NCBI GenBank assembly: GCA_903813345.2
Contig: CAIIXF020000003.1
Location: forward strand, 10,308,931 to 10,372,930
Reading direction: 5' to 3'
Source of the DNA: Owenia fusiformis
Lineage: Eukaryota > Annelida > Polychaeta > Sabellida > Oweniidae
DNA: 64,000 nucleotides
A program made the position numbers and the translations under genes. The number at the start of each line of letters is the position of its first letter. The stretch's first letter is position 1. Of the stretch, positions 48,801-57,071 are shown piece by piece. The notes beneath the pieces were generated by a model. That model was not told the origin of the DNA. It saw nothing but the letters and a program-made list of their open reading frames with translations, and made no database searches.

Positions 48801-51003
48801 CATTTTGGATGCTGTCAAAACCCTGTTGAAATTTCAAATATTACAGGCCACCTATCTTTTTGTACCCTACCAAAGGGTTGAAATATTTGATGAAAGGATA
48901 CAAGTTTTAACCGAAACTGACAAAATAAAGATCTTACGTAAGCAATTGATACCGTAAAATTCAATGACAGCTAGCTATACAAGGGTGGATATATCAAAAG
49001 GGAGGAGAGAAGGGGAGAAGACTTGATGCAGACTATATTTATAAAGATGACTGAGATATGTGCAATAAAATAAGTTCGATTGATGTAATAAAAAAATACA
49101 TATGTATTTGTTTTCATGTTTTTCTAAGAAGGTGAATCACTAAATAATTCCCCTAAAAAATATTAACAGGTTTCAGAAACAGACAAAGCAATACCATGCA
49201 AAATGTCAACCCCTGCCATTTGTTACAGATATCGACCGTGGAATGTCAATAACCCAGATGCGAGTAGAAATAATCTTGATTTACGTCATTAAAAATTCAA
49301 AATTCAGTCAAAGTAATATCATATTTGAAATCTACATGTAAAATTACATCTAGAAATGTGGTTTTAAAAAGTGTTTATCAACTTTGAAAAATTAATTTTC
49401 TTTGAAAATGTGACTTCCAGCTCGGGGAGATTCCCCATAGACCCCATGCTATAAAATCACAAAAAATGAAATATCTTTTCTTTTAGTAACCAGATAATAT
49501 TTTGCTTTACTGGACATATTTTCATTAGTATAAGTATCAGACACATAAGGGTTATATGAAAATTGAGCCACTTAAATTGATAATATTCAAGTTTAAGGGA
49601 ACTTTCTTATATACCTGCCATGTTAATTGACCCGAATCAGCCACCTGGTGGTGAAACTGGTAACTACCTACTCGCATTTGGGTAATTAGAGACACTGTCC
49701 ATGAAAAAGTCTGACACTATAACAAAATGTCACCACAAATTCAAACTTGGGACACAAAGCTGAATGGGTTCTGAATAAATAAACATGTGAGTTTTCAGGG
49801 CCAGTTTCTTGAACCCCTATATATCACAATTGCTCAATCATGTGCTTTATCTAGATTTGAGAAACTGTCCCCTGACCAATCAAATTCTTTTAAAATACAA
49901 TGCTGTACTTACTCTTCTGCATCCTTTTGAGTTTCCTTGTGTAGTTTCTCCGAAAGTTGATTGTTGGACAGAACATAGAAATAACTGACAAGATCAGCCC
50001 CACCCCCAGGAAACAGCCCATGGGTTACAGCAGGGTACCCCTCCTCCTCGGCACCTATATTAGAAAATACAAGGTGATAAATATCTAACTCTATAAATCA
50101 GATATAACAGGTGTACCAGGGATAATTCATGAAATTGAGGTTGCAGATTTTTTATTTCTCAAAAAATGTGAATCACAATTTTGCAATTTTTGACTTGAGG
50201 TGGGCAGATTTTCACAGTAGCACATAGCACAAGATTTTATTTTGAGTTTTTGAATCTTCAAGATTTTGCAAAATGTACCAGATCAAAGATAAACTTTTTC
50301 AAGGGATTAACAGGACAAAATGTCACCATAAGTTATTGGAAGTTAAAAAAATTTGTTAAGACACCCAAACCTGAACGCCGACTGCTGAACACCATCTACC
50401 AAAAAGTTGGAGACTATGACAAGATGTCACCAAAAAAATGCAACATATTATAAACTTCAGGGTAATTTTCCAGGGGCCGAAGGGTCAAAATTTTTTACCT
50501 GCAACAATTGCCTTCTTTGTCCAGCCATATTCATTCACAAATGTTAGCGCTGAGTTGAGGATTCTTGTCTTAGTTTCATATTCTCTGTCGGTTTCAGGAT
50601 TTTCACTGAAAAATAAAATCGATAAAATAAAACCATTGTATCCAGGACAGATATGGGCATACAATTGTAAAAGTTTTATGTTATACATCTAATATCATTG
50701 TGATTATGTAGAATAGAGTTAATATGGATCAAATATTGAATTTATCTTGAAGAATGATATATCTTGCTAGGGACTGCATTGAAACTGCATTTATTTATGG
50801 ACATACCCTAAACTAACAACTTGGCAATTGGGATGTTTAGTAAAGACAACAGTCTGTAAGTTCTTATCTAAAAAGTATGCACCTTTGAGAGGAATCTTGT
50901 TGTTCCTCTGTGTTTGTACTAAAGCTGCGTAAACCCCTAGCTGCAGGGGTGCCATCTATCTGTAGTTTTATTCCACATACTTTTGTACTGATTCTCCTAG
51001 CCC
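33900..51003 (-). CDS. COQ9: COQ9, ubiquinone biosynthesis protein (7 exons seen; first and last exon missing)
   Basis: Minus-strand exons in order: 50883-51003, 50499-50605, 49913-50054, 42936-43020, 35836-35940, 34572-34727, 33900-33944. Every junction is GT-AG and phases agree (2/1, 1/2, 2/1, then 0). The first visible exon is a basic presequence (ARRISTKVCG...RGLRSFSTN) of mitochondrial type. Next come the TetR-like helices (RILNSALTFVNEYGWTKKAIVA), a Gly-rich turn (THGLFPGGGADLVSYFY), LETRLRMIIPYIDTWPQ, WQNLANLVDEIWYHAGDRSTD and MNWYTKRLSVAAVYKSSEIYMLQD, all matching the COQ9 family. COQ9 is a matrix lipid-binding partner of COQ7, the hydroxylase late in coenzyme Q synthesis. The final 15-codon exon (GSDVMREGVMAATEI) has a strong donor, so about ten more residues lie in an exon I could not find. 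Introns are packed with transposons. Confidence 0.88.
34380..34965. repeat. ATGATGATAACTCATACA minisatellite
   Basis: 18-bp units (TCATACAATGATGATAAC) occur in two patches, 34400-34520 and 34795-34960, either side of the COQ9 exon at 34572-34727. They give the HTMMIT ORF, which is an artefact. Confidence 0.8.
35001..35611. mobile_element. Tc1/mariner-type MITE
   Basis: 611 bp, tips CAGGGTGTCAAATAAGTCCC inverted at both ends, flanked by TA (34999-35000 and 35612-35613). Subterminal inverted matches extend about 110 bp (TATACCATTGGAAAGATC and its complement). No ORF. It lies in a COQ9 intron. A related tip may exist near 63050-63130. Confidence 0.8.
36209..39966. repeat. 84-bp satellite array, about 45 copies, in a COQ9 intron
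   Basis: Head-to-tail 84-bp units (CAATTGTGGAACACCTTTCA, then AGTGGAGTATTATTTTGAGG, TACAAACAGTGTTCCATTTA and TACAGGTTTTACTGAACAAG with TATA). Left and middle units are almost identical; the right third is more varied and one unit near 39595 is truncated. A 1008-bp (12-unit) higher-order repeat is visible from about 36495. Because 84 is divisible by three, frames stay open for hundreds of codons on both strands (843 codons on -). I regard these as artefacts. Confidence 0.95.
39967..41139. repeat. non-coding; one dispersed repeat C copy
   Basis: About 40620-40690 (ATGCAAAATGTCACCACCTG, CCATTTGTTACAGATGCCGA) matches 34035-34095, about 49197-49240 and, weakly, 50310-50440. All copies lie within the COQ9 span. 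Otherwise nothing is recognised. Confidence 0.5.
41140..42363 (+). CDS. unidentified protein, last exons (FN3-like), antisense to COQ9 intron
   Basis: Two + strand exons are supported. 41140-41182 lies between TTCATTCAG and GTGAGT and encodes QIQYVVGGTKELK. 41796-42363 follows TTATTTTACAG and runs to a TAG. They join in phase (AG + A). Together they read as one or two fibronectin type III-like folds: the IQYVVGG strand, WYKIISSDKPQKVIHDLQPGSPYQLRLC (the W and LxPGxxYxxR pattern of FN3), separated by a Ser/Thr/Lys-rich linker (TRTPSRSKSKEPRTPGKSPV). It ends DLLDITEILCRKYDVL. I do not recognise the gene. Upstream exons are not identified. Codon use is less AT-biased than the surroundings, as expected for a real exon. 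It is nested within, and opposite to, the large COQ9 intron. Confidence 0.6.
42364..42935. other. non-coding between opposed exons
   Basis: Presumed 3' UTR of the + strand gene running toward the COQ9 exon at 42936-43020. No other feature seen. Confidence 0.35.
44845..45030 (+). repeat. TTCC/TATCC microsatellite
   Basis: Pyrimidine-rich TCCTATCCTTCC-type repeat inside repeat B. Confidence 0.85.
46055..46260 (+). repeat. CAGCTACYTACT minisatellite
   Basis: About 16 units of the 12-bp type ACTCAGCTACCT inside repeat B. Confidence 0.85.
48046..48791. other. non-coding, nothing recognised
   Basis: AT-rich intron-like sequence within the COQ9 span; no repeat or exon is evident. Confidence 0.35.
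48792..48957 (+). CDS. possible terminal exon, unidentified
   Basis: After the acceptor TTTTTTACACACAG, 54 codons plus one base read PPSILDAVKTLLKFQILQAT, YLFVPYQRVEIFDERIQVLT and ETDKIKILRKQLIP then TAA. This is ordinary protein-like composition in a non-repeat stretch. A candidate donor at 42320/42321 (CAGGAA|GTATGA) in the 41796-42363 exon would join in phase, giving an alternative C-terminus for that gene. This is inference only. Confidence 0.35.
49251..49683 (-). mobile_element. PIF/Harbinger-like MITE, copy 3
   Basis: 433 bp, AAT flanks at 49248-49250 and 49684-49686. Nearly identical to copy 2 in inverted sense. Located in the COQ9 intron just downstream of the exon at 49913-50054. 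Confidence 0.8.
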
Positions 51004-51910
51004 CTAGAAAATAATAAAAAATTGTTTCTTAAATAATACACATTTTGTAAATTCACAATTTTATATAAATTGTAGCTAATTATGTTTGTGTAAAAAACAG
51101 TAGAACCTGCATATGAACACCTCTCTTAACTGAGTACCTCTCAACGTGAACACTTTTTTAATCACAATTTTGTTACTTGCAATTGACACATGTATTATCA
51201 AGAAACCTTGGAATGTGAACATCAATGCAATCAGACCACAGATTTGAACATTTTCAATGGCATTTCTCTATAAGAATAAGTATGGAACTTTAATTGTGAA
51301 AGAATGGAACTTATTTATTGTGAATGTATGGACTTTTATTGTAAAAGTACAGAACTTTTATAGTAAAATTATGGAACTTTTATTGTAAAAGTATGGAACT
51401 TTTAATGTAAAAGTATGGAACTTTTATTGTAAAAGTATGGAACTCTTATTGTAACAGTATGGAACTTTTCCATTGAATCAATGTAGCAACCACCTGATTT
51501 TGAACTGACATATTTTATCTCAAAATGGACAGTCTAATAATTTTGAGAATTTTGACAGTATGTATACAGCGACCTTGAGTTGGAAAGCTTCACACTACTT
51601 TAAGATGCATTATATTTATAGATAATCCCTAGGTGCAGGCGGGGCTATTAGTTTAGTTGTACCCAAAGGCCTCTGTACATTTCTGTGATTTTTTACTGTG
51701 ACTTTACCTTTGTTTGAATTAAACTTGGGGGTCTATGTCTAATAATTTCTAGTAACCCTAATAATAACTTTGTGGTGTGTAATTCTAATAATTACTTTGT
51801 GGTGTGTCATGTCCTTGAGCTATTTATTTTGGATTAATTTTTCTGACCAACCCAGAAAGTGGTAAAACGTAAATTGGGAACCCCTTCAAAGATTGTTTCA
51901 GATACTTACT
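51004..51910. repeat. COQ9 intron/upstream; TATGGAACTTTTATTGTAAA tandem repeat
   Basis: About eight units of roughly 22 to 25 bp at 51275-51480. The first coding exon of COQ9 must lie upstream of 51003 but I could not identify it. Confidence 0.6.
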
Positions 51911-52207
51911 ACAGGGTGAGACAAAAAAGATGACCCAAACAAACATAAATATTCAAATATGTGCATATTTCAAACAATTAAACACTTTTCAATGTTCTTT
52001 CATTAGTTGCACCTGTTACATACAGTGAACACCATTTTGTGGCTCCATAGGTGTTCACTATGATACAATCTGGTTAAAGGGGCATTGTTTATTAAATCTT
52101 TACTTCCTATCAAAATGATGGTAATTCTATACCATTGAAAAATAAAACAAAAACATTCACGGTCAATACTTTTTGAAACATATTTGTTAATTTATTTTTG
52201 CAAGTAT
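51911..52207. repeat. Tc1/mariner-type tip and unassigned sequence
   Basis: TACAGGGTGAGACAAAAAAG at 51911 resembles a mariner MITE end (TA then CAGGGTG). The partner end was not found. No gene seen. Confidence 0.35.
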
Positions 52208-52995
52208 ACAAGGGCCGATCAAAAAGTTTCTTACCGTTGGTTCTCAATTTTATAATAAGAGGAGTTGGAAGCTCAAACTTTATCATGAGACAGGATAGTT
52301 AGTTTGCTTGAAACTGTACGAGTTTTATATAAATTGGTTTATTGGTAGTGACACAGAGTCAATTCATATTTTCAATGACAAAGTAAGGTGGAGTAGCGTT
52401 ATAACTATAAAATATCTGCCGAGTTGTGGTTCTGGAAATTTAGCGACATCGTCTCAAACCTCTCATACAAAGGCCTTAAACATGTGTTTTTGGATCGAGT
52501 GGGCAGATATAGGAAGTGCATTACAACTGGGGTTGAATTCTGGAAATTTACCGACATCGTCTCAAACCTCTCATACAAAGGCCTTAAACATGTGTTTTTG
52601 GATCGAGTGGGCAGATATAGGAAGTGCATTACAACTGGGGTTGAATTCTGGAAATTTACCGACATCGTCTCAAACCTCTCATACAAAGGCCTTAAACATG
52701 TGTTTTTGGATCGAGTGGGCAGATATAGGAAGTGCATTACAACTGGGGTTGAATATTTTGAATGAGAATGAATATTAGCAGAAAAACTAATTAAACATGA
52801 TTAAACTACAGTCTGTTGACAGATGACACTAGGCTACTTGGTGTTAGAAAATTCCAAAACTTCAGCTGAGCACAATCTTTTATAAAAAACGCTGCTCCGC
52901 CTAATTCAATCATTGAAAATATGTATGGACTCTGTGTCACTACCAATAAACCAATTTAAATGGAACTCAGACAGTCTCAAGCAAACTTTCTACAC
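52208..52995 (+). mobile_element. decayed mariner-like element with triplicated 108-bp segment
   Basis: About 100-bp inverted arms (left about 52300-52410, right about 52885-52990) share TTGGTTTATTGGTAGTGACA then CAGAGTC. The outer left tip ACAAGGGCCGATCAAAAAG is mariner-like. Between them, 108-bp units occur three times (about 52432-52755). In one frame they encode 36 residues containing FLDRVGRYRKCITTGVE, and the last continues to YFE and a stop, like a mariner transposase C-terminus (inference). Confidence 0.6.
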
Positions 52996-53018
52996 TGTCT
53001 GAAAAGTACTTTTCAAAG

Positions 53019-53302
53019 TCAAACTTTATGTTTAGATGATTGGTTCTTGGTCAATCACTTCATTTAGCCTACATAAGATGCTTTCCATTAAATCAATAGT
53101 GAAAATAGCACTCTTAATTACACGTAGTTGCTCCTGTGGAGACATATTGGGTAACATTTAAGGAAAATTATGTTTGAATGATTGGTTTTTGGTCAATAAC
53201 TTCATTCACCCTGCATAAGATGCTCTCCATTAAATCAATTGTGAAAATAGCACTCTTAATTACACGTAATTGCTCCTGTGGAGACATATTGGGTAACATT
53301 AA
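53019..53302 (-). repeat. GLMN: 142-bp tandem duplication over the glomulin 3' end
   Basis: 53019-53160 and 53161-53302 are about 92% alike with a constant 142-base offset. The inner unit holds the last 43 or so glomulin codons and the stop. The outer unit, now in the 3' UTR, still encodes MLPNMSPQEQLRVIKSAIFT and the following residues to its own stop. Confidence 0.8.
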
Positions 53303-54988
53303 AGGATTGTCCCCAACGGTGACTGTTCCCTTCTCAGCTATGGCTTGCCAATCCTGCAATAATTCTCCATTTTTTGCACGATCTTCTTCGAGCTTAAAAT
53401 GTGCCCTTGATATTTCTAAGGCACTTCGAAGTGTCTTAGAAAAAGTATCTTGGATGTGCGGCACCATATCCCAGACTCCTGTGGTGTTTTTTGTTTTGGG
53501 ATCTCGGATGATTAAATATCGAAGGAGGTTCAAAGCTCCCATGATTCTATCACTCTGATCAAGGAGATCTGTGGGTACTCCCTCCTTTAGCTCAAACACA
53601 AACTTCAAAATCACTGCGAGTTTGGGGCCACAGAAAAACTCACTTTGTACTGGAAGTTTCAACGAGGCATTTATTTGATCCTTTAGTAAAGTAGTCATGT
53701 ATCCGAGAAGTCCTACGTGTGACGTTTTCTTCAGCGAGTAGAGGATGAACTGATAACGACCTTGCCAGTTAAGTTTCTGGAGAAATAATGGCAACAGTGA
53801 TACTGCTTTTTGCCTTATCTCCTTGCTTGGGCAGTGGATAATTATAGTAGATAAATCAGCGAAAAATCCTCGGAAACTTTCCTTTTGGATTAATCCAGAA
53901 AGAGATGTATCATCAATTCGTAACAATAGGTGTTTAACGAGAGCAACAGCCTTGGCAATGATCGTGGTTTCTTTACGCTTTAGCAATTCTGAGACATACT
54001 TCAAGTTAAATTCAAATAAGAACTCTGGGCGGAATATAGATGGCATGTTTGTATAATGCAAACATTGTCCATGTACGATATATTGAAAACATGCTAGCCC
54101 AATAGAAGGAACTTGCTCCTCGAGGTCTAATAGTTCATCATCCATTTCATCGCAATCTTCCATATTAGGAAATGGTTTATCCTTTCGTGCTGTTTCAATT
54201 TCGTGTCTCCGTACGCTGACTTGTGTATTATGATCCTCGAATTTACGTACTAGTTTGTGGAAGTCACCTTGAATTGTGGTTAGGATACGCATTATTTCAT
54301 TGACGCAATCCCGAGCCTGAGATTTAACTTCAGAATCTGTCAAATCTAGAAACACAATTGGGTGCGCCAGTATTTTGAATAGGAACAGAGTTAGAGAGTT
54401 GCAGGTGTGAATCACTTTGGCCTCATTTTCAAGTCTTTCTTTCGACGTCATTTCAGAGATTTCCTCAACGAACGGTTTCAGAAAGTTCAACACTTCATCA
54501 AGGATCTCACAGATCATTATTACATTTGGGTCTAAAATATTCAATGCCTTTTCATCTCCTTCGAGGACATAATCTTCTGGAATGTCCAATTGTTTTATAT
54601 GACCATATATGGTCTCAAGGGTGATGTCCAAAGAATGTTGACGTTTGGCAGGCAGCCTCAAAAGTGTGATTTGTATCGGGTATAATAACGCTTTGAAATT
54701 CTTTGTGAAGGTTAACATATCTGCTTGCTCGAGAAGCGCTAATAACATCTCCTTTGGATTACACACATTGGCGCAACGAATGATCGCATCTTCATAGATT
54801 TCGAAGATTTCTTGGTTTTCAGCAGCGTCATTCAACTTCTGACATAGTTCTGGTATGAGATCCCATGTTACTGAAGTGACAAATTTAGCATTTGTTTCGT
54901 CGAAGAGTTCTTTCTTCAGATCTATGCCGTTTCCATCCTCTAAAAGTTGTTTAATTTTGGCGAAAAACTGTTCATTTGTTGTTGCCAT
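53168..54988 (-). CDS. GLMN: glomulin (FKBP-associated, RBX1-binding CRL inhibitor)
   Basis: 606-codon uninterrupted ORF, close to the length of vertebrate glomulin (about 590). It matches the glomulin/Alf4/YAP-binding family along its length: an all-helical, HEAT-like protein with PIQITLLRLPAKRQHSLDITL (about 101-121), a long central helical part, LLPLFLQKLNWQGRYQFILY, LLRYLIIRDPKTKNTTGVWD and a C-terminal NMSPQEQLRVIKSAIFTIDLMESIL. In other animals glomulin binds the RING protein RBX1 and blocks E2 recruitment to cullin ligases. The gene has many introns in vertebrates, so the intronless form is notable. The start Met is the first in frame, and the 5' side has a GT-rich leader. A 142-bp tandem duplication follows its 3' end. 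COQ9 lies downstream on the same strand. Confidence 0.88.
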   Translation of the reverse strand: MATTNEQFFAKIKQLLEDGNGIDLKKELFDETNAKFVTSVTWDLIPELCQKLNDAAENQEIFEIYEDAIIRCANVCNPKEMLLALLEQADMLTFTKNFKALLYPIQITLLRLPAKRQHSLDITLETIYGHIKQLDIPEDYVLEGDEKALNILDPNVIMICEILDEVLNFLKPFVEEISEMTSKERLENEAKVIHTCNSLTLFLFKILAHPIVFLDLTDSEVKSQARDCVNEIMRILTTIQGDFHKLVRKFEDHNTQVSVRRHEIETARKDKPFPNMEDCDEMDDELLDLEEQVPSIGLACFQYIVHGQCLHYTNMPSIFRPEFLFEFNLKYVSELLKRKETTIIAKAVALVKHLLLRIDDTSLSGLIQKESFRGFFADLSTIIIHCPSKEIRQKAVSLLPLFLQKLNWQGRYQFILYSLKKTSHVGLLGYMTTLLKDQINASLKLPVQSEFFCGPKLAVILKFVFELKEGVPTDLLDQSDRIMGALNLLRYLIIRDPKTKNTTGVWDMVPHIQDTFSKTLRSALEISRAHFKLEEDRAKNGELLQDWQAIAEKGTVTVGDNPLMLPNMSPQEQLRVIKSAIFTIDLMESILCRVNEVIDQKPIIQT

Positions 54989-55079
54989 AGTGATTGGTAT
55001 TGTGATGTCACAGGTACAGGTAGAGATGGAGTAATGATGTTAACAGAACCGCACGTCAAGTCATTGAGCTGCAGAATAA

Positions 55080-55470
55080 AAACAAAATAGTTTTAGAATT
55101 GTGTTTAACAATTTTTGAAAATATTGTAAAAAACGATTTAAGTGAATTTCGATTGTCTTTCATAATACTGCCAAAGTTCAAATGATCTTGTTCATATTCT
55201 TTAACTCAATGACTGACATACTTTTAATTGAAGTGGATGTGCATCAATGACTTCATCTTAGTATGCAAGGAGAGGGTACCCAAAGGGGGTCGACACGATG
55301 ACATTTTGACGTAATAAAAAATAAATAAAACTGAAGACACAATGTTCCTGGAGACCTGGTATAGACAATTTACGTGTAGCATAGCTACAAGTATGTTTAT
55401 GTATTTCATCAATAAAGGTTATCTTTCATCTAATTAATCAAGGAATGCAATGAACGAAACTAAAAAGCAA
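55080..55470. other. upstream region of glomulin
   Basis: AT-rich; no promoter element can be assigned with confidence. A MITE follows at 55473. Confidence 0.3.
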
Positions 55471-55472
55471 TT

Positions 55473-55921
55473 ACCCAAATGCGAGTAGGTAGTTACCAGT
55501 TTCACCACCAGGTGGCTGATTCGGGTCAATTAACATGGCAGGTATATAAGAAAGTTCCCTTAAACCTGAATATTATCAATTTAAGTAGCTCAATTTTCAT
55601 ATAACCCTTATGTGTCTGATACTTATACTAATGAAAATATGTCCAGTAAAGCAAAATATTATCTGTCCACTAAAAGAAGATATTTCATTTTTTGTGATTT
55701 TATAGCATGGGGTCTATGGGGAATCTCCCCGAGCTAGAAGTCACATTTTCCAAAGCCCATGCATTTTCCAAGAAAATTAATTTTTTAAAGTTGATAAACA
55801 CTTTTTAAAACCACATTTCTAGATGTAATTTTACATGTAGATTTCAAATATGATATTACTTTGACTGAATTTTGAATTTTAAATGACGTAAATCAAGATT
55901 ATTTCTACTCGCATCTGGGTT
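55473..55921 (+). mobile_element. PIF/Harbinger-like MITE, copy 4
   Basis: 449 bp, ATT flanks at 55470-55472 and 55922-55924. It carries about 15 extra bases near 55755-55775 compared with copy 2. It lies about 480 bp upstream of the glomulin start. Confidence 0.8.
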
Positions 55922-55924
55922 ATT

Positions 55925-57030
55925 GAATAGTATTCTCAAAATTCATTTCGTTCATTGCGTAACTTCACTACCTCTCCAACATTACTACACATTTTCAAGA
56001 TGGCAGTGTCAAAAAAACGCTTCAAATAATATTTTGTTAATTTCTGGCGAGTTAACCAATATCATGTAAGAAATTCAATGTTAACGATTAAAACATCACA
56101 TTGACATGTGATATTTGTTTATTAGACGTTGAAAATTACAAATATGGGGGTTGACGTCATTTCAAAACGAACTGCATAGCAACAGTGTATTAAACAATTT
56201 CTGATCGGAAGTCCTTGCAAAATCCTAAGTATTCTCTTATTTTTAACAGTTTGTTACGAATTACTAGATCTAAATTATAAATAAACATTTTAATCTAGAA
56301 GAAAAAATTTTATATAAATAAAGTGAATAAAATCAGTAGCAAACGCGAAGACATATATTATTTTGAAGTAGATCAAAATTTTTAAAGCAGTAAATTTCGC
56401 GGGAATTTAAAGAATTGAATGAGGTAAGTAAAGGACTAGGAGGTACGGATTGCACTGAACGAAAGGCTCGGAAATTGATTGAATAATTTTTTATTTTTTT
56501 CACATGAAATTCTGTATAAATTTTATAATTTGAACAGCTTTTTGAATGTGATAACATCTGAAACTTACAACATAGTAAGAGTATATACTCTTCCTTCTAT
56601 ATCTACTGACATTACATTATTTTAATAATTCGAACTTACCAAATTTCGATGATATTTGCAAACTTTGGAACAGACATTTGAAAAGTGACATCTTGGAAGT
56701 GAATTTGACCTACTTTTTATTTATCCTCAATTAACAATAATCGTTCCTCAACACGGCTGTTAAATTGTGGAATGAATAATTGTCATTTAAAACAAATCTA
56801 GTTTATTTCTTGTGTGTTAATTGATTTCTTAATCAGAATAATTACGGACTGAATATGAGCCCCTAAATATGACGTCATATGTTCAAATTGAAAATAGGTC
56901 AATAAATTGCTCTATTTCCGCATTGGAAAACAGTAGATTTTACAACAATTTATCAGCAAATACATATGTAAATAAGACAAGGGAATTAATAAATTGATTA
57001 TCGAAAGAACGAGTACCAATCTACGCCAAT
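55925..57030. other. intergenic region between divergent genes
   Basis: Lies between glomulin (-) and the likely first exon at 57031 (+). Probably holds the promoter of the latter, but no element is clear. Confidence 0.3.
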
Positions 57031-57070
57031 ATGGCCAACCAGGGAAGCAATATACCTCCGGATATGTTGG
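57031..57070 (+). CDS. probable first coding exon, unidentified gene
   Basis: ATG in good context (AATATGGCC) followed by ANQGSNIPPDMLG, then an excellent donor G|GTAAGTTTTT. Thirteen codons plus one base. The downstream exons were not found, so the gene cannot be named. Confidence 0.4.
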
Positions 57071-57071
57071 G

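Noticed and set aside
52308-52778. 156-codon ORF with three identical 36-residue repeats as a repeat protein
   Set aside because: Other frames of the same triplicated transposon segment are also open; the element context explains it.
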